DNA from: JAWWPG01 sp033850885
Lineage (GTDB): Bacteria > Actinomycetota > Actinomycetes > Propionibacteriales > Nocardioidaceae
Direction of reading: 5' to 3'
DNA length: 64,000 bases
Assembly: GCA_033850885.1 (NCBI GenBank)
Contig: JAWWPG010000035.1
Span: forward strand, 48,150-112,149
Below are positions 8,414-16,806 of this stretch, piece after piece (the first letter of the stretch is position 1; every line of letters begins with the position of its first letter). Under the pieces are notes generated by a model, which was not told the origin of the DNA, ran no database searches, and saw only the letters and a program-made list of their open reading frames with translations. Both the position numbers and the translations under genes were made by a program.

Positions 8414-9254
8414 ACCGTTCAGCCTGCTGATGAGCGTGTACGGCGGCGACGACCCCGCCTTCCTCGAGACGGCCTACCGCTCCGTCGTGCACGACCAGAC
8501 CCGCCCGCCCGACGACGTCGTACTGGTACAGGACGGTCCCGTGTCGGCCGAGCTGGCTGCCACCATCGAGTCACTCATCGACGGCTCGCCGATGAAGGCG
8601 CTGCTGCTGCCGCTCGATGTCAACGTCGGACTCGGACCCGCGCTCGACGCCGGGCTGGCCGCCTGCGCCCATGACATCGTGGCGAGGATGGACGCCGACG
8701 ACATCGCCCTGCCGCATCGCTTCGAGGTACAGGTACCGGTTATCGAACAGGGTGCGGACCTCGTCGGGTCCTCGCTGCTCGAGTTCGGAAGCGGTCCCGA
8801 CGACATCGTCGGTCGGCGGGTGCCGCCGGTGGACTCCGACGAGATCGTGCGCTACTCCCGGTTCCACCAGCCGTTCAACCACCCGACGATCGTGTACCGG
8901 AAGTCGACAGTGCAGGCTGCCGGCGGCTACAGCAGCCTGCCCCTCATGGAGGACTACCTGCTGTTCGCGAAGATGATCCAGCAGGGTGCTCGCGTCGCGA
9001 ACATCGCCGAGCCTCTCGTCCTCTACCGGGTGGGGGCGGGCGCCTATGCGCGGCGCGGCGGTGTGACTTTGCTCAAGTCGGAGTGGAGGCTCCAGCGGCG
9101 GCTGCATGCTCTGGGCTTCACCTCGAAGACTCAGTTTGTACGCAATGTTGCGCTTCGCTGCGCGTATCGCCTGGTGCCGGAGTCGCTGCGAAAGCTTGCG
9201 TACCGGCGCTGGGTCGCTCGGCGGGGCGAGCGACCCGGCAGGACGCGGCCCTAG
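8406..9254 (+). CDS. Family 2 glycosyltransferase
   Basis: A 282-residue GT-A enzyme with FSLLMSVYGGD at the start, VVLVQDGP, NVGLGPALDAGL and the metal-binding MDADDIALPHRF. A later FNHPTIVYRKS / YSSLPLMEDYLLF segment is typical of the AmsE/WfaO-like branch of GT2. Length and motif order are complete. It begins 8 bp before the stop of the preceding glycosyltransferase, so both are made from one mRNA. Sugar and acceptor cannot be assigned. Basic residues at the C-terminus (RRWVARRGERPGR) may touch the membrane. Confidence 0.88.
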   Translation: MGEPFSLLMSVYGGDDPAFLETAYRSVVHDQTRPPDDVVLVQDGPVSAELAATIESLIDGSPMKALLLPLDVNVGLGPALDAGLAACAHDIVARMDADDIALPHRFEVQVPVIEQGADLVGSSLLEFGSGPDDIVGRRVPPVDSDEIVRYSRFHQPFNHPTIVYRKSTVQAAGGYSSLPLMEDYLLFAKMIQQGARVANIAEPLVLYRVGAGAYARRGGVTLLKSEWRLQRRLHALGFTSKTQFVRNVALRCAYRLVPESLRKLAYRRWVARRGERPGRTRP

Positions 9255-9261
9255 CGTCGAT

Positions 9262-9267
9262 TAGACT
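9262..9267 (+). promoter_or_regulatory. -10 box upstream of glf
   Basis: TAGACT lies about 30 nt before the glf start and could give glf its own promoter inside the polysaccharide run. No convincing -35 box is visible. Confidence 0.35.
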
Positions 9268-9296
9268 CGTTAGGGACATTTGACCGGGAGACCTTG

Positions 9297-10472
9297 GTGA
9301 ACGCAGATCTGGTAGTGGTGGGGTGCGGCCTTTTTGGGCTGACGATCGCCGAGCGCTGCGCAAACGACCTCGGGTTGAAGGTCCTGATGCTCGACCGGCG
9401 GGACCACGTCGGCGGCAACGCCTACAGCGCCCCCGAGCCAGAGACTGGCATCGAGGTCCACAAGTACGGCGCCCACCTGTTCCACACGTCGAACCGGCGG
9501 GTCTGGGAGTACGTCAACCGGTTCACAAGGTTCACCGACTACCAGCACCGGGTGTTCACGAAGTTCGAGGGTCAGGTCTACACGTTCCCGATGAACCTTG
9601 CCCTGATCAACCAGTTCTTCGGCAAGTCCTTCACGCCGAGCCAGGCGCGCCAGCTCGTCTCCGAGCAGGCGAGCGAGATCGCGACGGCAGACGCCAAGAA
9701 CCTCGAGGAGAAGGCGATCTCGCTCATCGGGCGGCCGCTCTACGAGGCGTTCGTCAGGGGCTACACGGCCAAGCAGTGGCAGACCGATCCCAAGGAGCTG
9801 GCGCCGGAGATCATCACCCGGCTCCCGGTGCGCTACACGTTCGACAACAGGTACTTCAACGACAAGTACGAAGGGCTTCCCGTCGACGGCTACACCGCCT
9901 GGATGGAGCGGATGGTCGACCACCCCAACATCGAGGTACGGCTCAACACCGACTTCTTCGACGTACGCGACGAGTTCGTCGGGCAGGTTCCGATCGTCTA
10001 CACCGGCCCGCTCGACGCGTACTTCGCCAACTCGGCCGGCGAGCTGTCCTGGCGGACGGTGGACCTCATCGTGTCCGTCGAGAACGTCGGTGACTTCCAG
10101 GGCACCCCGGTGATGAACTACGCCGACGAGGACGTCCCGTTCACGCGGATCCACGAGTTCCGGCACTTCCACCCCGAGCGCGACTGGTACCCGAAGGACA
10201 AGACGGTCATCGTGCATGAGTACTCCCGGTTCGCGGAGAGCGGGGACGAGCCGTACTACCCGGTCAACACGGCCGCGGACCGCAAGAAGCTGCTCACGTA
10301 CCGCGAGCTCGCCAGAGCCGAGCCGGACGTGCTCTTCGGTGGGCGCCTGGGAACCTACAAGTATCTCGACATGCATATGGCGATCGGCTCGGCCCTGTCC
10401 ATGTACGACAATAGGCTTCGACCGCACTTTGCAGACGGAGCGGCAATCGAGAGCGGCGGTATCGACGAGTGA
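9297..10472 (+). CDS. glf: UDP-galactopyranose mutase
   Basis: Glf is an FAD enzyme that converts UDP-galactopyranose to UDP-galactofuranose, the donor for galactan-type polymers. The 391-residue protein shows the FAD loop VVVGCGLFGLTIAER, the second FAD segment DRRDHVGGNAYS, the substrate-loop region YGAHLFHTSN, KQWQTDPKELAP and the C-terminal GRLGTYKYLDMHM. The GTG at 9297 is chosen because GGGAG lies 6 nt upstream; a TTG one codon earlier would be only 3 nt from it. Its stop overlaps the start of the exporter permease (GTGA). This gene is the strongest evidence that the local glycan contains galactofuranose. Confidence 0.96.
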   Translation: MNADLVVVGCGLFGLTIAERCANDLGLKVLMLDRRDHVGGNAYSAPEPETGIEVHKYGAHLFHTSNRRVWEYVNRFTRFTDYQHRVFTKFEGQVYTFPMNLALINQFFGKSFTPSQARQLVSEQASEIATADAKNLEEKAISLIGRPLYEAFVRGYTAKQWQTDPKELAPEIITRLPVRYTFDNRYFNDKYEGLPVDGYTAWMERMVDHPNIEVRLNTDFFDVRDEFVGQVPIVYTGPLDAYFANSAGELSWRTVDLIVSVENVGDFQGTPVMNYADEDVPFTRIHEFRHFHPERDWYPKDKTVIVHEYSRFAESGDEPYYPVNTAADRKKLLTYRELARAEPDVLFGGRLGTYKYLDMHMAIGSALSMYDNRLRPHFADGAAIESGGIDE

Positions 10473-11386
10473 CAACCACCACGGAGCGGGAGATCCGCGC
10501 CATGGGCCCCCTGCAGAACCCGCGACAGAAGGGCGGCCTGGGCGACGTCTTCCGGCAGCGCTACCTGCTCTGGCTGCTGGTTCGCAAGGAAGTAAAGGTC
10601 CGCTACAAGGGCTCGCTGATCGGGCTCGGCTGGTCCTACGTCCATCCGATCGTTCGGTTCTGCGTCTACTACTACATCGTCAACCTGATCATCGACCACA
10701 AGACGCCCAACCGGGCCCTCCACATCTTCAGCGGCATGGTGATCCTGCAGTTCTTCTCGACCTGTCTGTCGGCGGGTTCGAAGGCGGTCATCAAGAACGC
10801 GTCGCTGGTGCGCAAGATCAACATGCCTCGCGAGATGTTTCCCGTTGCCTCGGTGGCGGTCTCGCTCTACAACATGTTTCCGATGTACATCGTCCTGCTG
10901 ATCGGCGACTTCATCTGCCACTGGCACCCTGACAAGCTTGCCGCGGTCGCGGCCGTCCTCGGCTTCTTGATCGTGGTCGTGTACGGCCTCGGTTTCGCGC
11001 TGATCCTGAGCGCCGCGAACGTCTTCATCCGTGACACCCAGAACATCGTCGACGTGATCACGACCGTGCTGCGATGGACCGCGCCGGTGATCTACACCTA
11101 CTCGACCATCGTGCCGAAGCTGGCTGGGCACCCATGGCTCAACGAGGTCTACATCTCGAACCCGTTCAACGCAGCCGTGATGCTCAACAACCGGGCGTTC
11201 TGGATCACGTCCTACCCGGCCACTCATAAGCATCCGCACCCCATTCCGCTGGCGGCGCACCAGGAGCTCCCTGCGCACCTGTTCGAGCGGAGCTTCATCA
11301 TCCTCGCGGCCGGCGTCGTGTTCGTGCTTCTCGCCCAGCTGGTCTTCACGAGGTTCGAAGGCAGATTCGCGGACAAGCTCTCGTGA
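10469..11386 (+). CDS. wzm: ABC-2 polysaccharide exporter, permease
   Basis: A 305-residue membrane protein with about six spans, of the Wzm/TagG/RfbD type that moves undecaprenyl-linked polysaccharides across the membrane. The cytoplasmic N-terminus ends in the typical VRYKGSLIGLGWSYVHP, followed by hydrophobic segments and the R-D-T-Q-N-I-V-D loop that contacts the ATPase. It overlaps glf by 4 bp and the ATPase gene by 4 bp, so the three are coupled. In mycobacteria a similar pair (Rv3781/Rv3783) flanks glfT1 and exports galactan. The same role here is likely but inferred. Confidence 0.92.
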   Translation: MTTTTEREIRAMGPLQNPRQKGGLGDVFRQRYLLWLLVRKEVKVRYKGSLIGLGWSYVHPIVRFCVYYYIVNLIIDHKTPNRALHIFSGMVILQFFSTCLSAGSKAVIKNASLVRKINMPREMFPVASVAVSLYNMFPMYIVLLIGDFICHWHPDKLAAVAAVLGFLIVVVYGLGFALILSAANVFIRDTQNIVDVITTVLRWTAPVIYTYSTIVPKLAGHPWLNEVYISNPFNAAVMLNNRAFWITSYPATHKHPHPIPLAAHQELPAHLFERSFIILAAGVVFVLLAQLVFTRFEGRFADKLS

Positions 11387-12126
11387 CGACGGCCATCATC
11401 GTCGAAGGCGTGACGAAGCGCTTCAAGCTCTCCAACAGTGACGGGATCAAGAGCCTGACGGTCAACGCCGTCAAGGGCCGCCGCCGGGTCAAGACGTTCA
11501 CCGCGGTCGACAACGTCTCCTTCACGCTCGACGTCGGTGGCTCCATCGGCTTGATGGGCCTCAACGGCTCGGGCAAGAGCACGCTGCTCAAGCTCGTCAG
11601 CGGGGTGATGGTCCCGGACTCGGGGAAGGTCCTCACCCGGGGCAGGATCGCCGGGCTCATCGAGATCGGCGCGGGGTTCCACCCCGATCTCACCGGTCGG
11701 GAGAACATCTACCTCAACGGCGCCATCCTCGGGATGACCGAGACGGAGATCGACCGGAAGTACGACGAGATCCTCGCGTTCTCGGAGATGGAGAACTTCG
11801 TCGAGTCCTCCGTGCGCAACTACTCCTCGGGCATGTTCATGCGGCTCGCGTTCGCGGTGGCCGTCCATACCCACTGCGACATCTTCCTGATGGACGAGAT
11901 GCTCGCAGTCGGCGACCAGCCGTTCAAGCGCAAGTGCATGAGGAAGATCATCGACCTCAAGTCGGAGGGCAAGACGATGGTCTACGTCAGCCACAGCGCC
12001 AAACAGGTGGTCCGGCTGTGCGACCAGGGCATCGTCCTCTCGGCGGGGCAGGTCAAGTTTCAAGGCAGCGCGCGCGACGCCGTACAGAACCTCGGTTACG
12101 ACTACGGGGAGGACGACGAGGAGTGA
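11383..12126 (+). CDS. wzt: ABC-2 polysaccharide exporter, ATPase
   Basis: A 247-residue ATPase with Walker A GLNGSGKST, signature YSSGMFMRLAFA and Walker B DIFLMDEMLAVGD, the degenerate signature being typical of Wzt/TagH. It has no extra C-terminal carbohydrate-binding domain, so export is probably not gated by a capped chain end as in some O-antigen systems. It starts within the permease stop (GTGA). The C-terminus is acidic (GEDDEE). Transcription meets galE from the opposite strand just beyond, where a hairpin could stop both. Confidence 0.92.
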   Translation: MTTAIIVEGVTKRFKLSNSDGIKSLTVNAVKGRRRVKTFTAVDNVSFTLDVGGSIGLMGLNGSGKSTLLKLVSGVMVPDSGKVLTRGRIAGLIEIGAGFHPDLTGRENIYLNGAILGMTETEIDRKYDEILAFSEMENFVESSVRNYSSGMFMRLAFAVAVHTHCDIFLMDEMLAVGDQPFKRKCMRKIIDLKSEGKTMVYVSHSAKQVVRLCDQGIVLSAGQVKFQGSARDAVQNLGYDYGEDDEE

Positions 12127-12158
12127 CCTCCGACGGGAGAGCCTCCCGTTGCCGGTCA
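12124..12158. terminator. Bidirectional hairpin between wzt and galE
   Basis: CGACGGGA (12131-12138) pairs with TCCCGTTG (12144-12151) around a 5-nt loop, and outer TGACC/GGTCA extend it. It sits exactly between two convergent stop codons. There is no T run. Confidence 0.55.
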
Positions 12159-12160
12159 CC

Positions 12161-13132
12161 TCATCGCGAGGCGGTGGCGACCTGCTGGGCCTCCCAGGCG
12201 GAGGCGACCATGTCGTCGAGCGTGTGCCGCATCTTCCAGTCCAGGTCGCGCGCCGCCAGCTGACCGGAGGCGACGATGCGGGCGGGATCGCCGCGCCGCC
12301 GGGGGGCGATGACCGGGTCGAAGTCGATGCCGGTGACCCGCGCCACCGCGTTCATGATCTCCCGAACGGACACCCCGTCACCGCTGCCGAGGTTGTAGAC
12401 CGGTTCCAGGGCGCGGCCGTCCTCGAGGGCCTGCGCAGCGGTCACATGGGAGAGCGCCAAGTCCGCCACATGCAGGTAGTCGCGGACGCACGTACCGTCC
12501 GGGGTGGGGTAGTCGTCCCCGTTGATGTGCGGGGTGCCGCCCTGGGTCAGGACATCGAGCACCATCGGGAAGAGGTTGTGCGGGCTGCTGTCGTAAAGGT
12601 CCCGGATCGCTGACCCGACTACGTTGAAGTAGCGCAGCGAGGTGTGAGTCAGCGACGTGACCCGGGCCTGGTCGCGAATCAGCCATTCGCCGATCAGCTT
12701 CGACTCGCCGTAGGGGGACTCGGGCGCCACGGGGGTCTGCTCCGTCACCACGTCCACATCAGGTGTGCCGTACGTCGCCGCGCTGGACGAGAACACCATC
12801 TTGTCGACGCCCGCCTCGTTCATCTCGTCGAGCAGCACGACGGTTCCCGTGACGTTCTCCATGTACGTGAGAAGTGGCTTGTCCACGGACACTCCGGCGT
12901 ACTTGAAGCCGGCGAGGTGGACGACACCCTCGATCTTCCGTTCGGTGAGCGCCTTCCGGACGCCCTCGCGGTCCATCACGTTGGCATGCACGAACGTGAC
13001 GTCCTCAGGCACGAACTCGCGATGTCCGCTCGACAGCGAGTCCAGGACGACGACATCGGTGCCCGCCTGGCGAAACGCCCGGACGACATGGGAGCCGATG
13101 TAGCCCGCGCCGCCCGTCACTAGCCATGTCAT
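12161..13132 (-). CDS. galE: UDP-glucose 4-epimerase
   Basis: GalE interconverts UDP-glucose and UDP-galactose, supplying the substrate for Glf next door. The 323-residue extended short-chain dehydrogenase has the NAD loop VTGGAGYIGSHVV at the N-terminus, the SSSAATYG segment with the catalytic Ser/Thr and the active-site SPYGESK (YxxxK). Length and motif order are complete. It is convergent with wzt and not in the same transcript, although the pathway link to glf is direct. The ATG start at 13132 begins MTWLVTGG, leaving almost no leader before the Rossmann fold, as expected. Confidence 0.94.
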   Translation of the reverse strand: MTWLVTGGAGYIGSHVVRAFRQAGTDVVVLDSLSSGHREFVPEDVTFVHANVMDREGVRKALTERKIEGVVHLAGFKYAGVSVDKPLLTYMENVTGTVVLLDEMNEAGVDKMVFSSSAATYGTPDVDVVTEQTPVAPESPYGESKLIGEWLIRDQARVTSLTHTSLRYFNVVGSAIRDLYDSSPHNLFPMVLDVLTQGGTPHINGDDYPTPDGTCVRDYLHVADLALSHVTAAQALEDGRALEPVYNLGSGDGVSVREIMNAVARVTGIDFDPVIAPRRRGDPARIVASGQLAARDLDWKMRHTLDDMVASAWEAQQVATASR

Positions 13133-13222
13133 CGTCGAGTGTTCCCTTCTTGCGGCTCGCGGAGCGCTGGCGTCACGGGTGAGCAGCGTACTCCAGACCG
13201 GCCGGTCGTTTGGCCAACGTCG

Positions 13223-13951
13223 TCAGGACCAACTCGTGCACGTCACCCGTTCCTGGGTTGCCACGACCTCACGTCTGTCGTCGGAGGCGTTGAGGAGAAG
13301 GACGACGGACGAGTTCGTCACGAGGGGCGCGAGCAGTGCAACGGCAATGTCGGACGACACGGCCGGGTTGAGGTTCGTGAGCAGGCGTCCGCCTCGGGTG
13401 AGCCCGATCGTCGTCGCAGAGGCCCGCCCTCGCCGTACCAGGTCTGCGTGGGTCAGCCGGGCAGTCGGCTCGACGAGCGCGTCGTCCGCCTCGTTGACCA
13501 CGTGGGGGATGAGCAGTGCGTCCGGTTGCGGCGGCACCTCTGTCGCGAAGTCGAGCCAGCCCTCCGGCAGCGCCGCGGCGAAGCCCTGGCCCAACGGGCG
13601 CAGCGAGCAGGCGAGCACGTGGCCGGCCGGCTGCGGGCCGCCAGTGGCAGCCGGCCCGACAATGCTCACGGCCGCGTCGCTGCTCGGCACCAGCGACACG
13701 GTCAACCCGGAGGTCCAGGCGCCGACCATGGCGGCGACGGACTGCCAGTGTGGCGGCATGTCGACGTACACGAGCTCGCCCGGGGCAATAGCCCACTCCG
13801 CCGAGAAGAGGTTGGCGAGCTTGCACACCCAGTTGTCGAACGTGGCGAGGCTGAGCTCCACTCGCTCACCCGTCTCGTCGTCGTACATCGTGATGAGTGG
13901 CCGGCCCGGGTCGGTGCGCCGCGCGCCCGCGAGGGCCGCCAGGACGGTCAT
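13223..13951 (-). CDS. TIGR03089-family protein
   Basis: A 242-residue actinobacterial protein of the TIGR03089 type, related to the N-terminal half of AMP-binding (acyl-CoA synthetase-like) enzymes. Only part of that fold is present (ITMYDDETGERVELSLATFDNW, then VDMPPHWQSVAAMVGAWTSG). The adenylate-forming P-loop and the C-terminal domain are missing, so it is unlikely to be a synthetase by itself. Function unknown. Its ATG overlaps the stop of the CDP-alcohol phosphatidyltransferase gene (ATGA), so it is the last gene of a coupled four-gene set beginning with fbiA. Confidence 0.8.
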   Translation of the reverse strand: MTVLAALAGARRTDPGRPLITMYDDETGERVELSLATFDNWVCKLANLFSAEWAIAPGELVYVDMPPHWQSVAAMVGAWTSGLTVSLVPSSDAAVSIVGPAATGGPQPAGHVLACSLRPLGQGFAAALPEGWLDFATEVPPQPDALLIPHVVNEADDALVEPTARLTHADLVRRGRASATTIGLTRGGRLLTNLNPAVSSDIAVALLAPLVTNSSVVLLLNASDDRREVVATQERVTCTSWS

Positions 13952-14577
13952 CGCCCGGCAGCGGGGATCGGCAGTCTGAGCCGCATCAGCCAGCCCAGCG
14001 AGGTGGCCTTGAGGCCCAGCAGGCAGAGCACCACGGCGGTTCCGACCCATGCGTTGCGCGTCACCACGAGCAGCACCGCGAACAAGGCGGAGTTGAGTGC
14101 CTTGGCGGGCTTGGACCAGTTCCAGCGCCAGATCCGCGCATCGACCACGTAGAAGTAGTTCGGGCTCGAGACCGGCCAGGCGAGGAAGGCGAGGGACAAG
14201 AACATGTCGAGCACCAGGAACTCGACGAGGTAGAGGCCGACCGGCACCACCAGCGTCGGGTCGTACCAGGCGACCCCCGTGTAGAAGCAGGCGGCGGACA
14301 GCCGGTCGCACATGATGTCGAGGACCGCCCCGATGCGCGTCTCCTCGTCCAGCACCCGGGCCAGCAGGCCGTCGGCCATGTCACCGACCCAGTAGACGCC
14401 GAGAGCCCACAGCAGCAGGGTGAGTGAGTCGGCGTGAGCGCCCCACAGTGCCAGTACGAGAGTCACGGCCGTGCGCGCGAACGTCACCAGGGTGGGCGCC
14501 GTTACCAGCCGTTCGACCTCCGGCCTGGCCAGCTCGCGATGCCCGCGCCGGTCGCCCCGCGCCGCGGTTCGGTTCAC
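13948..14577 (-). CDS. CDP-alcohol phosphatidyltransferase
   Basis: A 209-residue integral membrane enzyme that joins a CDP-activated lipid or alcohol to a second alcohol with release of CMP. The family signature is complete: the spacing D-x2-D-G-x2-A-R-x8-G-x3-D-x3-D is met by the segment GDMADGLLARVL...IGAVLDIMCD, including all metal-binding Asp residues. Hydrophobic spans flank it. The exact lipid cannot be assigned. A GTG at 14577 lies 1 nt past the fbiB stop and is chosen over longer starts that would run deep into fbiB. It is coupled to the downstream TIGR03089 gene. Confidence 0.87.
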   Translation of the reverse strand: MNRTAARGDRRGHRELARPEVERLVTAPTLVTFARTAVTLVLALWGAHADSLTLLLWALGVYWVGDMADGLLARVLDEETRIGAVLDIMCDRLSAACFYTGVAWYDPTLVVPVGLYLVEFLVLDMFLSLAFLAWPVSSPNYFYVVDARIWRWNWSKPAKALNSALFAVLLVVTRNAWVGTAVVLCLLGLKATSLGWLMRLRLPIPAAGR

Positions 14578-14578
14578 A

Positions 14579-15673
14579 TCAGCGATCCTGCCAGCACCGG
14601 GCGGCCACCAGCCGCCAACCGGGCGGGGCCTCGCCCCGCGGATCTTCGTGCGTGGCGAGCCGTTGGGACGCACCGAGCGCCTCGGCCCGCTCGAGGAGGC
14701 GACCCGCCGCCACCAGGACCGCTGCCTCTGCGTCCCCGCGTACGGCGATCGACAGCGCCCAGCACGGATGGGCAGGGGTTTCGGCGCCGCGGGTCAACGA
14801 CGGCCGGACCTGGTCCCGTTGCTCGGCTGACAGCGACCGCAGCCAGGCCTCGACCAGGCCGTCGAACGGGTCAGCATCCTGCGCGACGCGCCGCGGGAAA
14901 TGGTCGAGTGCGGCTCGGTCCGTGCGGTGCACCGCCGCGACGACCGCCTCGCGGGCGGCCAGGCCGAAGAGGTCCTCGGCACGGTCGCGGACGAGAGCCA
15001 CCGCGCCCGGTCCGTCCTCGCCGGGCGGAAGGACCAGGTCACCCAGCCCCCGGGCGACGGCAACCGGTCTCCCGGTCGCCTTCTGCTTCACGAGCTCGGA
15101 GGCAGCGGCGAGCTCGTCGGCGATCGCCGGAGCCGTGACCAGCAGCTGGTTGCCGTGGGTGTCGCGCGACCCCTGCAGGTCGACCAGAGGCTGCAGGCCC
15201 GCGCAACCGATGGCGATGTCCGTCTGCCCGAGCCGCCAGGCGCGGCCCGCCGTGTCACTGACCACCACCGCGATGTTGATGCCGTTCGCGTCGTGGACCC
15301 CGTGGCGCAGGCGTCGAGCCGTCGCGTCCGGATCAACCGGTAGGAGGAGCGCGGTCCCGGCTGGAGTGTTGGAGGCGTCGACGCCGGCGGCTGCCAGGAC
15401 GAGCCCATGGTGGGTCTCCGCGATCACCGTGAGTCCGCGCCTGGCGACCACCCGGCGGGTCTCGGCCGCGATCGAGCCGGTCCGATCGCCCATGACACGC
15501 CTGCCCTCTGCCTTGCTGACCACCTTGCTCGTCACGATGACGATGTCGCCGTCGCGCAGGCCCTCGATCGCGCAGACCAGCCCGGTCAGGTCGTCCCCCG
15601 GCCCGATCTCTGGCCAGACCACTGCCCAGACCTCCAGCGGCCGGTGCCGGGACGCGCCCCGGGCGTCGGTCAC
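14579..15673 (-). CDS. fbiB: F420-0:gamma-glutamyl ligase with a short C-terminal domain
   Basis: FbiB/CofE adds glutamate residues to coenzyme F420-0. The first 245 residues are a full CofE domain (IGPGDDLTGLV, IVTSKVVSKAEGR, VVVSDTAGRAWRLGQTDIAIG, KQKATGRPVAVARGLGDLV). Mycobacterial FbiB continues with an FMN nitroreductase domain of about 200 residues that reduces dehydro-F420-0. Here only about 115 residues follow (364 total), with no nitroreductase motif that I can see. The GTG start overlaps the fbiA stop by 4 bp. The missing reductase must be supplied by another gene if the pathway runs as in mycobacteria. Confidence 0.92.
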   Translation of the reverse strand: MTDARGASRHRPLEVWAVVWPEIGPGDDLTGLVCAIEGLRDGDIVIVTSKVVSKAEGRRVMGDRTGSIAAETRRVVARRGLTVIAETHHGLVLAAAGVDASNTPAGTALLLPVDPDATARRLRHGVHDANGINIAVVVSDTAGRAWRLGQTDIAIGCAGLQPLVDLQGSRDTHGNQLLVTAPAIADELAAASELVKQKATGRPVAVARGLGDLVLPPGEDGPGAVALVRDRAEDLFGLAAREAVVAAVHRTDRAALDHFPRRVAQDADPFDGLVEAWLRSLSAEQRDQVRPSLTRGAETPAHPCWALSIAVRGDAEAAVLVAAGRLLERAEALGASQRLATHEDPRGEAPPGWRLVAARCWQDR

Positions 15674-16656
15674 GTCGACCCGACCGTGAGACCGGCGAGG
15701 TCAACGGTCGCCGAGACGATCGCCGCCGTACGCGGCAGGTCGGCCATCACGAGGGGCACCGCACGGGCGGTGATGCGGTCGGCCTCGAGGACCGCGACGG
15801 CGTCCTCGTCGGCGCTGTCCACGAGCCAACCGTCGATGAGGCCGCCGTTTGAGCGTGCGCCGTAGTGCAGCCCGACAGCAGCGGCGGTGACATCGACCCC
15901 GATCACCGGCAGCAGGCGGTCGGCCATCCCGCGCAGGGGAGCGCCGGAGATGATCGGGGAGACGCCCACGACGCGGGCCGATGTGCTCCGCAGAGCGTCG
16001 GCGATGCCGGGTACGGCGAGGATCGTGCCGATGGAGACGACGGGGTTCGACGGCGGCAGGATGACCAGGTCCGCCTCGGTGAGGGCGGCGAGGACGCCGG
16101 GCGCGGGGGTCGCGTCGGCTGCCCCGACCGGCAGTACGTCGTACGCCGTCGGCGCGTGCAGCCTCACCCAGTACTCCTGGAAGTGGACAGCGCGGCGACC
16201 GCCCTCCGCCGCGGGGTCGGCGATCACGACGTGCGTCTCGACCCGGTCGTCAGTCATCGGCAGCAGGTCGACGCCCGGCTGCCACCGCGCACATAGCGCC
16301 TTCGTCACCGCCGACAGCGGGTAGCCCGCGTTGAGCATCTGGGTCCGCACGAGGTGGGTCGCGAGATCACGGTCGCCGAGCCCGAACCAGGACGGCTCGA
16401 CGCCGTAGGCGGCCAGCTCCTCCTTGACCAGCCAGGTCTCGTCACGGCGGCCCCAGCCTCGCTCGGTGTCGATGCCGTTGCCCAGCGTGTACATCACCGT
16501 GTCGAGGTCCGGGCAGACCCGGAGGCCGTACAACCAGATGTCGTCGGCCGTGTTGCCGATGACCGTGATGGTGTCGGCCGTGCGGTCGACGATATGGCGG
16601 AGCCCAAGCAGGAAACGGGCACCGCCGACACCCCCCGACAGGACGGTGATACGCAT
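15670..16656 (-). CDS. fbiA: Phosphoenolpyruvate/2-phospho-L-lactate transferase of F420 synthesis
   Basis: FbiA/CofD joins the activated phospho-three-carbon unit to the deazaflavin Fo, giving (dehydro-)F420-0. The 328-residue protein opens with the diagnostic LSGGVGGARFLLGL and later shows NTADDIWLYGLRVCPDLD and ILPPSNPVVSIGTIL. I start it at the ATG at 16656, which fits the conserved N-terminus MRITVLSGG; upstream extension has no homologous look. A CACACT box lies 7 nt upstream, so it may be leaderless. It heads the minus-strand operon fbiA-fbiB-phosphatidyltransferase-TIGR03089. Confidence 0.95.
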   Translation of the reverse strand: MRITVLSGGVGGARFLLGLRHIVDRTADTITVIGNTADDIWLYGLRVCPDLDTVMYTLGNGIDTERGWGRRDETWLVKEELAAYGVEPSWFGLGDRDLATHLVRTQMLNAGYPLSAVTKALCARWQPGVDLLPMTDDRVETHVVIADPAAEGGRRAVHFQEYWVRLHAPTAYDVLPVGAADATPAPGVLAALTEADLVILPPSNPVVSIGTILAVPGIADALRSTSARVVGVSPIISGAPLRGMADRLLPVIGVDVTAAAVGLHYGARSNGGLIDGWLVDSADEDAVAVLEADRITARAVPLVMADLPRTAAIVSATVDLAGLTVGST

Positions 16657-16806
16657 GGGTGCCAGTGTGCAAGCAGGGGCGTGCCGCCGCCGCCGCGGGG
16701 TGGCTGGATGAAGCACCACGCTGCCGGCTCGGCCGGATGTGCCGCCACCTGCTGGGTGTGACAGTCTTTTGGCAGCGACCGACATCTCGTCCAGGGGGTT
16801 CTGCCC

